DNA of 64,000 nt from JAPHSX01 sp041554195 (lineage in GTDB: Bacteria; Pseudomonadota; Gammaproteobacteria; Thiohalomonadales; Thiohalomonadaceae). Location of the stretch: positions 346,808 to 410,807 of the forward strand of contig JBFFMJ010000001.1 of the NCBI GenBank assembly GCA_041554195.1, read 5' to 3'. The position numbers were made by a program, and so were the translations under genes. Shown here piece by piece: positions 7,877 to 17,688 of the stretch (position 1 is its first letter; the number at the start of each line of letters is the position of its first letter). Below the pieces are notes generated by a model. It did no database searches and was not told the origin of the DNA. It saw nothing but the letters and a program-made list of their open reading frames with translations.

Positions 7877-9091
7877 CTACTTAACCAGTTGATTGAGATC
7901 GAAGATGGGCAGCAGAATCGCCAGCACGATCACCAGCACTACGGCTCCCATCACCAGAATCAGTATCGGCTCGAACATCCCCATTACCATCGCGATCACC
8001 GTCTCCAGCTCGCGCTCCTGATTATCGGCGGCGCGCTCCAGCATCTCCTCCAGCTTGCCGCTGGCCTCACCGCTGGCGATCAGGTGTAGCGTCATCGGCG
8101 GAAAGTAGCGACTCTGCTCCAGCGCCCGAGCAATGCCGCTACCCTCGCGCACCCGGTGTGAGGCGTCGTTCACCGCGCCGCGCATCGGCAGGCTGCCCAT
8201 CACCTCGGCGGAGAGGCGCATCGCCTCCAGTACCGGTACGCCGCTGGCGGTGAGGATACTAAAGGTGCGGGCAAAGCGAGCGGTATTCAGACCACGCCCC
8301 AACCTGCCGATCAGCGGCAGGCGCAACAGCAGCCGGTGCCAGCGAAAACGCATTGCCTCACGGCGCAACAGTGAGATAGCCACGCCGACCAGCAGGGCCA
8401 GCAGCAGGATCAGCCACAGACCGTAGCCACGCAAAAAATCACTTATCGTGATGAGGGCCACGGTGAGCCACGGCAGCTCCTGACCGATCCCCTCAAACAC
8501 CTGCACCACCTGCGGCACCACGTAGGTTAACAGGGCGCCGGTAACGAGGATCGCCACCACGGTGAGGATCACCGGGTAGAACAGTGCCAGCATGATCTTC
8601 TGGCGCATCTGCTGACGCTTTTCGGTGTAGTCGGCAAGGCGCTCCAGCACTACCTCCAGGTGGCCCGACTGCTCTCCGGCAGAGACCGTGGTACGGTACA
8701 GCTCGGGAAAGATGTGGGGGAAGTCGCTCAGGCCATCGGCCAGGGTATGCCCTTCCATTACCTTTGAGCGCACCGCCAGCATCATGCTCTTGAGGCGCGG
8801 CTGCTCGCTCTGGCGGGCGACCGTCTGCAGACACTCCTCCAGCGGCAGCGCGGCGCGTACCAGAGTGGCGAGCTGACGGGTGATCAGGGCCAGATCAGTG
8901 GCACTAATACCGCGCTGTAGCGAAAAGCCGCTGCGCTCCCGCGTCTCGCGCTGTGCCACCTCCTCAACCGACAGCGGGATTAAGCCCTGCTCGCGTAGTT
9001 GCTGGCGAATTTGGCGGGCGTTATCGCCCTCCAGCACCCCCTTCTTCTCGCGGCCACGCTCATTTAGTGCACTGTATTCAAAGGCTCCCAT
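7877..9091 (-). CDS. gspF: Type II secretion inner-membrane platform protein F
   Basis: Polytopic platform protein that couples GspE ATP hydrolysis to pseudopilus assembly. The 404 residues contain two T2SSF repeats (about 70-195 and 275-395) and three membrane segments (about 170-195, 220-240, 375-400). Recognisable motifs are GEQSGHLEVVLERLADY and GEASGKLEEMLERAADNQE, the paired GE-SG-L signatures of the family. Lies 11 bases after gspE. Confidence 0.96.
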   Translation of the reverse strand: MGAFEYSALNERGREKKGVLEGDNARQIRQQLREQGLIPLSVEEVAQRETRERSGFSLQRGISATDLALITRQLATLVRAALPLEECLQTVARQSEQPRLKSMMLAVRSKVMEGHTLADGLSDFPHIFPELYRTTVSAGEQSGHLEVVLERLADYTEKRQQMRQKIMLALFYPVILTVVAILVTGALLTYVVPQVVQVFEGIGQELPWLTVALITISDFLRGYGLWLILLLALLVGVAISLLRREAMRFRWHRLLLRLPLIGRLGRGLNTARFARTFSILTASGVPVLEAMRLSAEVMGSLPMRGAVNDASHRVREGSGIARALEQSRYFPPMTLHLIASGEASGKLEEMLERAADNQERELETVIAMVMGMFEPILILVMGAVVLVIVLAILLPIFDLNQLVK

Positions 9092-9102
9092 GTGTCCGCC
9101 GC

Positions 9103-10626
9103 CTAATCTGCCTGGGTCACGCGCAACACCTCGTCCAACGAGGTCTCACCGGCCAACACACGACGAAAGCCATCAACACGAATGTCTGTAGAGTGGCGGC
9201 GCGCCTCCTTAGTCAGTTCATGTTCACTGCTGCCGTCGTGGATCATGCCACGCATGGTTTCACCGATGGTGACCAGCTCATAGATGCCGGTGCGCCCGCG
9301 ATAGCCCATATTATTACAGTGGGGACAGCCCTCACCGGTGCGATAGAGGCTCGGGGCCTGGGCTATATCCAGCCCCATCAACTCACACTCTTTCTCATTG
9401 GCGGTATAGGGCTGCCTGCACTCGGGGCAGAGCATGCGCACCAGCCGCTGCGCCAGTACGCCGATGAGGCTGGAGGAGAGTAAGAAGGGCTCGACGCCCA
9501 TATCGCGCAGGCGGGTAATGGCACCTACGGCGCTATTGGTGTGCAGGGTGGACAGCACCAGGTGGCCGGTGAGCGAGGCCTGTACCGCGATCTCCACCGT
9601 CTCCAGGTCGCGGATCTCGCCGACCATCACCACATCGGGATCCTGGCGCAGGATGGCACGCAGGCCACGGGCAAAGCTCATGTCGACCTTACTGTTTACC
9701 TGGGTCTGGCCGATACCGCTGAGGTCATACTCGATGGGGTCTTCGACGGTGAGGATATTGCGGCTGCTCTGGTTAAGACGGCTCAACGCGGCATAGAGGG
9801 TGGTGGTCTTGCCCGAACCGGTGGGACCGGTGACTAATAGAATACCGTGAGGCTGGTGGATCAGGCGGTCAATCTCCTGCTGGTCGTGCTCGGCCATGCC
9901 CAGCTGTTCCAGATCCAGTCGCCCCGCCTGTTTGTCCAGCAGGCGCAATACCACCCGCTCACCGTGGGCCGAGGGCAGGGTCGAGACCCGCACATCGACC
10001 GGGCGTCCCGCCACCCGCAGTGAGATGCGCCCATCCTGCGGCAGCCGCTTCTCGGCGATATCGAGTTTTGCCATTACCTTGATACGCGACACCAGCAAGG
10101 GGGCCAGGGTACGTTTGGGGCGCAACATCTCGCGTAACACCCCATCGACACGAAAGCGCACCACCATGTTCTGCTCGAACGACTCAATGTGAATATCGGA
10201 GGCATCCTCGCGCACCGCCTCGGTGAGCAGGGCATTGATCAGGCGGATGATCGGGGCGTCGTCCTGACTCTCCATCAGGTCTTCGGGTTCGGCCAACTGC
10301 ATCGCCACATCGTTGAGGTCCAGGTCATCACCCAGGTCATCCATCGCCTGCATGGAGTCGCTGCCGCCCTGCTCATAGCTCTGCTGTAACAGGGCATCAA
10401 ACTGCTCACCATCGACCTGCTCTATCACAAAGTCCCGCTGCAACAGACGACGCACCTCGGCGATGCTGGGTAGGGTGACACCTTCACGGCAGACCAGGCG
10501 TGGGCCTGAGTCAACATCCCACAACAACAGCACACCGTGACGCCGCACGAAGGCAAAGGGCAGTCGCAACTGCTCACCCGTCATAGGCTCCGTGCTCAAT
10601 GGTTCGACCTCAGGGGATAAGGACAT
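9103..10626 (-). CDS. gspE: Type II secretion ATPase E
   Basis: Hexameric secretion ATPase that powers pseudopilus growth; 507 residues. Walker A GPTGSGKTTT, Asp box (MVGEIRDLETVEIAV), Walker B and the tetracysteine zinc site (CPECRQPY...CPHCN) are present, with an N-terminal GspE domain. The open frame extends to 10731 inside gspD, but ATG at 10624-10626 has GGAGAG upstream and starts a normal N-terminus (MSLSPEVEP). The start overlaps the gspD stop by 17 bases. Confidence 0.96.
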   Translation of the reverse strand: MSLSPEVEPLSTEPMTGEQLRLPFAFVRRHGVLLLWDVDSGPRLVCREGVTLPSIAEVRRLLQRDFVIEQVDGEQFDALLQQSYEQGGSDSMQAMDDLGDDLDLNDVAMQLAEPEDLMESQDDAPIIRLINALLTEAVREDASDIHIESFEQNMVVRFRVDGVLREMLRPKRTLAPLLVSRIKVMAKLDIAEKRLPQDGRISLRVAGRPVDVRVSTLPSAHGERVVLRLLDKQAGRLDLEQLGMAEHDQQEIDRLIHQPHGILLVTGPTGSGKTTTLYAALSRLNQSSRNILTVEDPIEYDLSGIGQTQVNSKVDMSFARGLRAILRQDPDVVMVGEIRDLETVEIAVQASLTGHLVLSTLHTNSAVGAITRLRDMGVEPFLLSSSLIGVLAQRLVRMLCPECRQPYTANEKECELMGLDIAQAPSLYRTGEGCPHCNNMGYRGRTGIYELVTIGETMRGMIHDGSSEHELTKEARRHSTDIRVDGFRRVLAGETSLDEVLRVTQAD

Positions 10627-12670
10627 CACCACTCTCCGCAATGGGCGGAACCGGTAGTGCCGCCTGCTCCTCAAAGGGGGCGGGCAATTGCATAAACTCC
10701 TGCATCTCCGGTAACACCGGCGTGAGGTCATCGTCCATCAGACGCAACCCATCCTCACGAATCTGCATCTGCATGGCGCGCATATAATTGTACTTCTCAC
10801 TCGCCATCGCCGAGCCATGTTTACTGTCACGCAAGATTTTCGGGTGGATAAAGACCATCAAATCTTTTTTCATTTTCTTATTGGACTGGTAGCGGAAAAA
10901 CCAACCTAGCAGCGGGATATCACCCAGCAGCGGTACCTTCTGTTCCGACTCCACCAACTGATCCTCGATGAGACCACCGAGCACCAGTACCTGACCGTCA
11001 TCGACCATCACCGTGGTCTTTACCGAACGCTTGTTGGTGATCAGGTCGGAGGCGCTAACCGAACTAAGACTAATGCTGGAGACCTCCTGAAGAATCTCCA
11101 TACGGATGGCGTCTCCCTCATTGATCTGTGGCTTAATTTTCAGCGACAACCCCACATCCTCGCGCTGAATGGTCTGGAAGGGATTTTCTGGGGTACTCCC
11201 CCCACCGGTGGAGGTGTAAGAGCCGGTAAGAAAGGGCACGGTCTGCCCCACCACGATCTCCGCCTCCTCATTATCCAGTGTCATCAACGACGGAGTAGAG
11301 ATAATATTGTTATTGGAATCCCCCCCCAGGGCTCGCAGCAGGCCGGCAAAATTAAAGGCGTTAGAAGAAAAATCACCCGCCGCAACGGTCAGCCCATTAA
11401 GGCTCGGTGGCGCACTTAGCCCCTGTGAGGCCTGTGCAAGTCCGCTAATGGTGTTATTGAAATCCACCAGCCCCACCGGGGAACTGTTGGCAGAACCGTC
11501 AACACCCCACTGGATCCCCAGCTCCATCGCGGTGTCGGTACCCACCTCAGCAATCACCGCCTTCACCATCACCTGGGCACGGCGCACATCAAGCTGGCGA
11601 ATCACCGACTCCAGATCACGGATCACGTCGGGGGGGGCGTTAATCACCAGGGCATTGGTCGACTCATCGGCCTGGATATTGAGCTGAGTACCACTAGCCC
11701 CTGCAGCCTTGGCCTTGGCCCCCCCTTTATCTTCAACAATACTCTTACCCACACCGTTGAGCACATTGGCCAGATCGCTCGCCTTGGCGTAACGCAGATA
11801 GATCACCCGGGTGTTGCCGTTGCTCTCCAAGGAGGTATCGAGCTGCTTGATGATCTTCTTCAGCTGATGCCGCTTGGACTTGTCACCGCTGAGAATCACG
11901 CTGTTAGTGCGACTATCGGCGATAATCTTCACCTCATCACCCGGGGCCGCCACCCCCTTTGCCCCACCCGCCTGCTGTAACGAGTTGAGAATGCGTTCTA
12001 TCTCGGCGGCAGAGGCGTGCCGTAGTGGAATCAACTCCGCCTCGGTCTCGCTGGAGAGATCGATACGCTTTACCAGGCCAACGATGCGCTCGATATTCGC
12101 CTTGGTCGCCGAGGCGATCAATACGTTCGTCGGGGCGTAGGCGGCAAGGTGTGCCTCCTGAGGTAGCAGTGGGCGGAGAATGGGCACCAGTTGTGCTGCG
12201 GCTACATTATTCACGGCGATCACCTGAGTAACAAACTGCCCACCTTCCAAATGGTTACGCCCGATAATCGTAGGAATGGCATCCTGCTTGGCATTGACCT
12301 CGGGCACGATCTTGGTGACATTTTTACCCGGTATGGTGGCAAAACCATGCACATTAAGAACCGCCAGAAATACCTGATAAATATCCTCGGCCTCCATCGG
12401 CTGTGCGGAGATCACCGTCACCTTTCCCTTGACCCTTGGATCGACGATAAAGTTTTTGCCGGTCATCTCGGAGATGGTGGCGATAACCGTATTGATATCG
12501 GCATCTTTAAGATTAAGGGTCATCGACTCGGCCCAGGCGGCACCACAACTCAGCGCCAATCCCAGCGCCGCGAGTCCCAGCTGTTTTGCGGTACCCCTAC
12601 CCCTCACAACAAGCCGGTTAATGACCGGTACTGAAAAATTGAAGAATCCTTGCATCTTACTCTTTCTCAT
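10610..12670 (-). CDS. gspD: Type II secretion secretin D
   Basis: Outer-membrane secretin pore, 686 residues with a signal peptide (about residues 20-47, ending SCGAAWA). N0 domain (LNLKDADINTVIATISEMTG), N1-N3 repeats, then the C-terminal secretin domain with the VPLLGDIPLLGWFFR signature near residue 600. A Ser/Gly-rich stretch lies between N3 and the secretin core. The ATG overlaps the gspC stop by one base (TAATG). No pilotin gene (gspS) or gspAB is visible nearby. Confidence 0.97.
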   Translation of the reverse strand: MRKSKMQGFFNFSVPVINRLVVRGRGTAKQLGLAALGLALSCGAAWAESMTLNLKDADINTVIATISEMTGKNFIVDPRVKGKVTVISAQPMEAEDIYQVFLAVLNVHGFATIPGKNVTKIVPEVNAKQDAIPTIIGRNHLEGGQFVTQVIAVNNVAAAQLVPILRPLLPQEAHLAAYAPTNVLIASATKANIERIVGLVKRIDLSSETEAELIPLRHASAAEIERILNSLQQAGGAKGVAAPGDEVKIIADSRTNSVILSGDKSKRHQLKKIIKQLDTSLESNGNTRVIYLRYAKASDLANVLNGVGKSIVEDKGGAKAKAAGASGTQLNIQADESTNALVINAPPDVIRDLESVIRQLDVRRAQVMVKAVIAEVGTDTAMELGIQWGVDGSANSSPVGLVDFNNTISGLAQASQGLSAPPSLNGLTVAAGDFSSNAFNFAGLLRALGGDSNNNIISTPSLMTLDNEEAEIVVGQTVPFLTGSYTSTGGGSTPENPFQTIQREDVGLSLKIKPQINEGDAIRMEILQEVSSISLSSVSASDLITNKRSVKTTVMVDDGQVLVLGGLIEDQLVESEQKVPLLGDIPLLGWFFRYQSNKKMKKDLMVFIHPKILRDSKHGSAMASEKYNYMRAMQMQIREDGLRLMDDDLTPVLPEMQEFMQLPAPFEEQAALPVPPIAESGDVLIP

Positions 12671-13653
12671 TATTGTCCTAAATTGACGGTGAGGCTGGTC
12701 TGTCGGCCCCCGCGCTCGACCAGCAGATTAAAGCTATCCGCCGATTTAAACTGCTCAAACAGCGTGGCCATTTGTGACGGATCACTTAACGCTATGCCAT
12801 TGACACTAGTCACCACATCACCGGCACGCAAGCCGGTGCCATGGAACAGGCGACGCTGCTTACCGGGATTGACGCGGTAGCCCTTGATCGCCCCCCCCTC
12901 CATCACCGGCTGTGCCTGTATCAGACTAAAGGCCTGTTGCGGGTTGCTAGCAATACTGTCACGCAGTGTTCGCAGCTGCTGGTTCATAGAACCACCGGCG
13001 TTGGCTCGGGATGGGCTGGGTCGAGCCGAAGGTTGAGTCTTAGCGGGGCTCGTGGCATCGGTCTGAAGCGCCCGCTCGCGGGGCAGGGTCAGGGTCTCAA
13101 AACGGCCACCGCGCTTGAGTATCACCTTATCGCTCAATACCTCGTGCAGCACCGCACCACCGGAGAGGGCATCGCCCACCTTGTAGACCTTCTCTTCGGC
13201 AGATCCTTCAGCGATAAGGGCGCGCCCCTCAGCGGCAGCGGAAACCGAAACGATCCCCTTCAGGGTCAGGCTAAGGCGTGTCTCCGGGGCATCAAGGACC
13301 TGCGCTACAGGCGCCTCTTCAACGGTCGAGGTCTCGCCCAGTAGATGCAGCGCGGCGACGCCATCCAGCCCTGAGGCCTTTTCAGCACGTGAACCTTGCG
13401 GGGAAGTTGTTGCGACAAGCAGACTGGCGTCCTGCGACAACGGCCATAGCCGCCAGCTGATCCCCGCCAGCGAATAGGCCAGCAACAAGACGAACAAAAT
13501 ATTGATCCACATTATCAGGCGCGGTGAAAATTCAGGCCGCTGCAGGGCTGACAGGCGATGTAAAAGGCTATCCTTAAGCAACATCATATTCTTATGTAAA
13601 TTCAGGGTGTTAGTGAGCAGACCACTATATCGCCTCGCGCCCCTGTTTTCCAT
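12670..13653 (-). CDS. gspC: Type II secretion inner-membrane protein C
   Basis: Bitopic protein linking platform and secretin; 327 residues. One membrane helix (about residues 48-68, MWINILFVLLLAYSL), a homology region with LTLKGIVSVSAAAEGRALI that binds the secretin N0 domain, and a C-terminal PDZ domain (about 245-325, including LRAGDVVTSVNGIALSDPS). It heads the operon 39 bases after hisD. The start at 13653 has GGGAG only two bases before it; an internal ATG at 13587 is a possible alternative. Confidence 0.93.
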   Translation of the reverse strand: MENRGARRYSGLLTNTLNLHKNMMLLKDSLLHRLSALQRPEFSPRLIMWINILFVLLLAYSLAGISWRLWPLSQDASLLVATTSPQGSRAEKASGLDGVAALHLLGETSTVEEAPVAQVLDAPETRLSLTLKGIVSVSAAAEGRALIAEGSAEEKVYKVGDALSGGAVLHEVLSDKVILKRGGRFETLTLPRERALQTDATSPAKTQPSARPSPSRANAGGSMNQQLRTLRDSIASNPQQAFSLIQAQPVMEGGAIKGYRVNPGKQRRLFHGTGLRAGDVVTSVNGIALSDPSQMATLFEQFKSADSFNLLVERGGRQTSLTVNLGQ

Positions 13654-13692
13654 GGCTCCCTTAGAGGAACAGACTCCAGGCAGCCCATCTCA

Positions 13693-14991
13693 CTATTTAA
13701 TACGGAATTCAGCAGAACGGGCGTGAGCAGTCAGCCCCTCGCCGCGGGCCAGACAGGAGGCGGTCTTGCCCAGCTCTGAGGCTCCCTCGGAGGAGCACAT
13801 GATCAGGCTGGAGCGCTTCTGGAAGTCATAGACCCCCAGCGGCGAAGAGAAACGTGCGGTGCGCGAGGTGGGCAACACATGGTTCGGCCCGGCGCAGTAG
13901 TCACCCAGCGCCTCGGCGGTGTAACGGCCCATGAAGATGGCACCGGCGTGTTTTATCTGCGGGGCCATGGTAAGCGGGTCTTCGACCGACAGCTCCAGAT
14001 GCTCCGGGGCGATGAAGTTGGCAACCTCGACCGCCTCGTCCATGCTCTTGACCCGAATCAGCGCACCACGGTCGCGTAGCGAGGTGGCGATGATCTCCTG
14101 GCGCTCCATCGTTGGCAGCAGTTTGGCGACGCTCTCGGCGACCCGGTCAAGGAAGGCACCATCAGGGGAGACCAGAATAGACTGGGCATCCTCGTCGTGT
14201 TCGGCCTGAGAGAAGAGGTCCATGGCGATCCAGTCCGGGTCGGTCTTGCCGTCGCAGATCACCAGAATTTCGGAGGGGCCGGCAATCATATCGATACCGA
14301 CGGTGCCGAAGACCATCCCCTTGGCTGTGGCCACATAGATATTGCCAGGGCCGACGATCTTGTCGACCTGTGGCACGCTCTCGGTGCCGTAGGCCAGCGC
14401 CGCGACGGCCTGTGCGCCACCGATGGCAATAACCTTATCGACCCCGGCGACGGCAGCGGCGGCCAGCACCAGCTCGTTCACCTCACCATCGGGGGTGGGC
14501 ACTACCATAATAAGCTCTGCCACTCCGGCGACCTTGGCAGGGATCGCGTTCATCAATACCGATGAGGGGTAGGCCGCCTTGCCACCCGGCACATAGAGAC
14601 CGGCACGCTCCAGCGGGGTCACCTGCTGACCGAGCAGGGTGCCATCAGCCTCAGTGTAGGACCATGACTCCTGCTTCTGGTGTTCGTGGTAGCTGCGCAC
14701 CCGTGCGGCGGAAAGCTCCAGCGCCTCACGCTGTTCGGCGGGGATCGCCTCAAGCGCCTCTGCCAGACGCTGCTGCGGGATGACGAGCTCATCCATCGAG
14801 GCGACGCTCATGCGGTCGAAGCGATTGGTGTACTCCAGCACCGCCGCATCGCCGTTGGCCTTCACCTTCGCCAGGATCTCGCGCACCGTGGTGTTGACCT
14901 GCTCGTCGGAGACCCCCTCCCAGGCGAGGAGGTTTTCCAGCGCGGGCCAGAAGTCGTCGTTGGAACTATCGAGTCGGGTGATATCAACCAT
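13693..14991 (-). CDS. hisD: Histidinol dehydrogenase
   Basis: Zinc enzyme that oxidises histidinol to histidine in two NAD-dependent steps. 432 residues, full length. Motifs include VPGGKAAYPSSVLM, GPGNIYVATAK, the zinc-ligand region DLFSQAEHDEDAQS and the C-terminal PNHVLPTSRTARFSSPLGV. It is followed by gspC instead of hisC, so hisG-hisD transcription may run into the secretion operon. Confidence 0.97.
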   Translation of the reverse strand: MVDITRLDSSNDDFWPALENLLAWEGVSDEQVNTTVREILAKVKANGDAAVLEYTNRFDRMSVASMDELVIPQQRLAEALEAIPAEQREALELSAARVRSYHEHQKQESWSYTEADGTLLGQQVTPLERAGLYVPGGKAAYPSSVLMNAIPAKVAGVAELIMVVPTPDGEVNELVLAAAAVAGVDKVIAIGGAQAVAALAYGTESVPQVDKIVGPGNIYVATAKGMVFGTVGIDMIAGPSEILVICDGKTDPDWIAMDLFSQAEHDEDAQSILVSPDGAFLDRVAESVAKLLPTMERQEIIATSLRDRGALIRVKSMDEAVEVANFIAPEHLELSVEDPLTMAPQIKHAGAIFMGRYTAEALGDYCAGPNHVLPTSRTARFSSPLGVYDFQKRSSLIMCSSEGASELGKTASCLARGEGLTAHARSAEFRIK

Positions 14992-15030
14992 GGTAATAAT
15001 CTCGGAGTGAAATGCTAAAACAGGGGAGGT

Positions 15031-15672
15031 TTAGTCCTTGCGCTGCTCGACCGCCTCGGCGATCTGCGCGATAAAGGCCTTCACGCGGGCGTGCTTCATC
15101 TTCATCGAGGCCTTGTTCACCACCAGCCGTGAACTGACATCAGCGATATGCTCCAGTGGCTCCAGGCCATTAGCCTTGAGGGTGTTTCCGGTGTCGACCA
15201 GGTCGACGATAAGGTCGGCCAGCCCCACCAGGGGGGCCAGCTCCATCGAGCCGTAGAGCTTGATGATCTCCACCTGCTTGCCCAGACCCGCGTAGTAGCG
15301 GCGGGTGGAGTTGACGAACTTGGTGGCTACCTTAAGACGCCCCTGCGGTTCGCTCATGCCCACGGGGCCTGCGGTCATCAGGCGACACTTGGCAATATTG
15401 AGATCCACCGGCTCATAGAGGCCTTCGCCGCCGTGCTCCATCAACACATCCTTGCCCGCCACACCAATATCGGCGGCACCATACTCCACATAAGTGGGGA
15501 CATCGGAGGCACGGATGATCACCAGTTTCACATCATCCACATTGGTGTCGAGGATCAGCTTGCGGCTGGTCTCCGGGTCGTCCCTGGGGATGATACCGGC
15601 GTGTGCCAGCAGCGGTAGGGTCTCTTTAAAGATGCGCCCCTTGGAGAGGGCGATAGTCAGGGTATTACTCAT
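15031..15672 (-). CDS. hisG: ATP phosphoribosyltransferase, short form
   Basis: First step of histidine synthesis, joining ATP and PRPP. The 213 residues match the short HisG form, which lacks the C-terminal regulatory domain and in known cases needs the partner HisZ, not encoded in the window. Motifs are ALSKGRIFKETLPLL at the start and LVDLVDTGNTLKANGL (PRPP-binding region). The start overlaps the murA stop by 4 bases. Confidence 0.96.
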   Translation of the reverse strand: MSNTLTIALSKGRIFKETLPLLAHAGIIPRDDPETSRKLILDTNVDDVKLVIIRASDVPTYVEYGAADIGVAGKDVLMEHGGEGLYEPVDLNIAKCRLMTAGPVGMSEPQGRLKVATKFVNSTRRYYAGLGKQVEIIKLYGSMELAPLVGLADLIVDLVDTGNTLKANGLEPLEHIADVSSRLVVNKASMKMKHARVKAFIAQIAEAVEQRKD

Positions 15673-16973
15673 GGCATAACATCCATCAGTACATCACTCT
15701 GGAAGTGGTTATCTGGAACACGTTGAATCTTCGCCCCCAGCTGCTGTAATTTCTCTTCGATACACTCGTAGCCGCGGTCGATGTGGTAGATGCGATCCAC
15801 CACCGTATCGCCGTCGGCTGCCAGTGCCGCCAGTACCAGCGAGGCCGAGGCGCGCAGGTCAGTCGCCATAACCGGGGCCGCGGTCAGACGCTTCACCCCG
15901 CGAGTGCGGGCGGTGTTGCCCTCAAGCTCGATATCGGCCCCCATGCGCTGCATCTCCTGCACATGCATGAAACGGTTCTCAAACACCGTCTCAATAATGA
16001 TGCCCTCCCCCTCGGCGACGCAGTTAAGCGCGGTGAACTGCGCCTGCATATCGGTAGGGAAGTCGGGATAAGGGGCCGTCTCCAGGCTCACCGCCTTGGG
16101 GCGTCTGCCGTGCATATCAAGGACAATCCAGTCCTCGCCACACTCCACATCGGCACCGGCTTCACGTAGCTTGTCGAGAACATTGTCGAGTAAGGAGGGA
16201 TCCGTATCCTTCACCTTAATCCGCCCTCCGGTGATCGCCGCAGCGATAAGGTAAGTGCCGGTTTCGATACGATCCGGCAGCACGTGATAGCGACCACCAC
16301 CCAAACGCTCCACCCCCTCAATGGTGAGGGTATCGGTACCGGCACCGCTGATCTTCGCCCCCATGTGGTTGAGGAAGTTGGCCACATCCACCACCTCGGG
16401 CTCGCGCGCCGCATTATTTATAATGGTAGTGCCCTCGGCCAGGCTGGCGGCAATCATCAGGTTCTCGGTGCCGGTAACGGTGACCACATCACAGTCGATC
16501 ACCGCACCCTGCAGGCGCTTGCCGTGGGTGGTCGCCTTAATGAAGCCGTTCTCCACCTTGATGTCAGCCCCCATCGCACGCATCCCCTCGATGTGGATAT
16601 TTACCGGACGCGAGCCGATGGCACAGCCACCGGGCAGCGACACCTCAGCCTTGCCGTGGCGTGCCAGCAGCGGCCCCAGCACCAAGATCGAGGCACGCAT
16701 GGTGCGCACCAGTTCATAGGGGGCGATAAAGGTCTGAATGGTGGAGGCGTGCACCTCGATATTGAGCTTTTCGTCGATTACCAGCTCGACCCCCATGTTA
16801 CCGAGCAGCTCCATGGTGGTGGTGATGTCGTGCAAATGGGGGACGTTGCAAATCGTCACCGGCTTTTCAGCCAGCAATGCCGCCGCCAGGATAGGCAGCG
16901 CCGCATTCTTGGCCCCGGAGATACGAATATCGCCGTTAAGGGGGCCACCACCGGTAATGATCAGTTTATCCAT
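15669..16973 (-). CDS. murA: UDP-N-acetylglucosamine 1-carboxyvinyltransferase
   Basis: First committed step of peptidoglycan precursor synthesis (enolpyruvyl transfer to UDP-GlcNAc; target of fosfomycin). The 434 residues start at MDKLIITGGG (ATG 16971-16973); the frame is open to 17063 but the extra 30 residues have no family counterpart. The catalytic Cys is in LPGGCAIGSRP near residue 116, so classical fosfomycin sensitivity is expected at this residue. murA-hisG coupling and ibaG upstream follow the common order. Confidence 0.97.
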   Translation of the reverse strand: MDKLIITGGGPLNGDIRISGAKNAALPILAAALLAEKPVTICNVPHLHDITTTMELLGNMGVELVIDEKLNIEVHASTIQTFIAPYELVRTMRASILVLGPLLARHGKAEVSLPGGCAIGSRPVNIHIEGMRAMGADIKVENGFIKATTHGKRLQGAVIDCDVVTVTGTENLMIAASLAEGTTIINNAAREPEVVDVANFLNHMGAKISGAGTDTLTIEGVERLGGGRYHVLPDRIETGTYLIAAAITGGRIKVKDTDPSLLDNVLDKLREAGADVECGEDWIVLDMHGRRPKAVSLETAPYPDFPTDMQAQFTALNCVAEGEGIIIETVFENRFMHVQEMQRMGADIELEGNTARTRGVKRLTAAPVMATDLRASASLVLAALAADGDTVVDRIYHIDRGYECIEEKLQQLGAKIQRVPDNHFQSDVLMDVMP

Positions 16974-17029
16974 AGTTCTTCGTATCAAATGCCCAGGCCT
17001 CCCATCTTGGGTGGGCCTAAGCCAGTTAT

Positions 17030-17287
17030 TCAGGAAACCTGCATCTTGCTGGCTGTTTTCCACTCATCAGGAGTGTACGGTTTAATGTGTATCGCGTGGA
17101 TGGCCCCGGAGGTCACGGCATCGCCCAGCACCGCATGAACCGTACGCTCCTTATTCAGGGGGGACTGTCCGGCAAAGGTTTCGCTCACCACTGTCACCCA
17201 GATGTGACCACCTTCGTCGATCCTGACCATCGCTTCGCTGCCGGCAATACCGGCCTCAATCAACTGCTTAATCTCTTCAGGCTGCAT
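17030..17287 (-). CDS. ibaG: BolA-family protein IbaG
   Basis: 85-residue BolA-like protein (E. coli IbaG/YrbA), thought to work with monothiol glutaredoxins in iron-sulfur handling and acid response. The invariant segment HAVLGDAVTSGAIHAIHIKP (RTVHAVLGD...IHALSIK pattern) is present with the conserved His residues. Located between mlaB and murA as in E. coli. Confidence 0.93.
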   Translation of the reverse strand: MQPEEIKQLIEAGIAGSEAMVRIDEGGHIWVTVVSETFAGQSPLNKERTVHAVLGDAVTSGAIHAIHIKPYTPDEWKTASKMQVS

Positions 17288-17382
17288 GGCGTTTACCCAG
17301 GGTTCGCAAGGAATCGCGCATGATACCGTCTGGGCGGACAGGCTGCTACCCCTGCCGCCCCCGGCTACTCATGGCAGTGTCG

Positions 17383-17688
17383 CTACTCGGCAACCGGCAG
17401 CAACGGCTCCAGCTCACCGGCACGGGCAATCGCCAGTAACTGCTCAGGCAAATGGTGGAAGCGAATCTCTTTATTGTGCTCGCGGGCCATGCGCATCCAC
17501 TGAATCAGCAGTGCCAGGCCGGCGCTATCGGCCCGGCTAACACCACTCAGCTCCAGATCGAGCCGCTCGCTGGCGGTATCAAAGAGCGTCATTTTGCTCT
17601 CGAGCAGCAGGGCTGTGACGGTATTGAAACTCAGCTCACCGCTGATCTGAAACGCGCCACCCTCTCCGCTGATCTGCCCCTTACCCAC
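17383..17688 (-). CDS. mlaB: STAS-domain protein MlaB
   Basis: 101-residue STAS protein that binds the MlaF ATPase and stabilises the MlaFEDB phospholipid transporter. The conserved Ser of the STAS anti-sigma-antagonist site is in LELSGVSRADSAGLALL, near residue 58. Its start overlaps the mlaC stop by 8 bases. A 95-base gap to ibaG contains no recognisable signal. Confidence 0.9.
   Translation of the reverse strand: MGKGQISGEGGAFQISGELSFNTVTALLLESKMTLFDTASERLDLELSGVSRADSAGLALLIQWMRMAREHNKEIRFHHLPEQLLAIARAGELEPLLPVAE

Noticed and set aside
16974..17063. Longer MurA starting at 17063
   Set aside because: The extra 30 residues overlap the end of ibaG and have no counterpart in MurA; ATG 16973 gives the standard MDKLIITGGG start.
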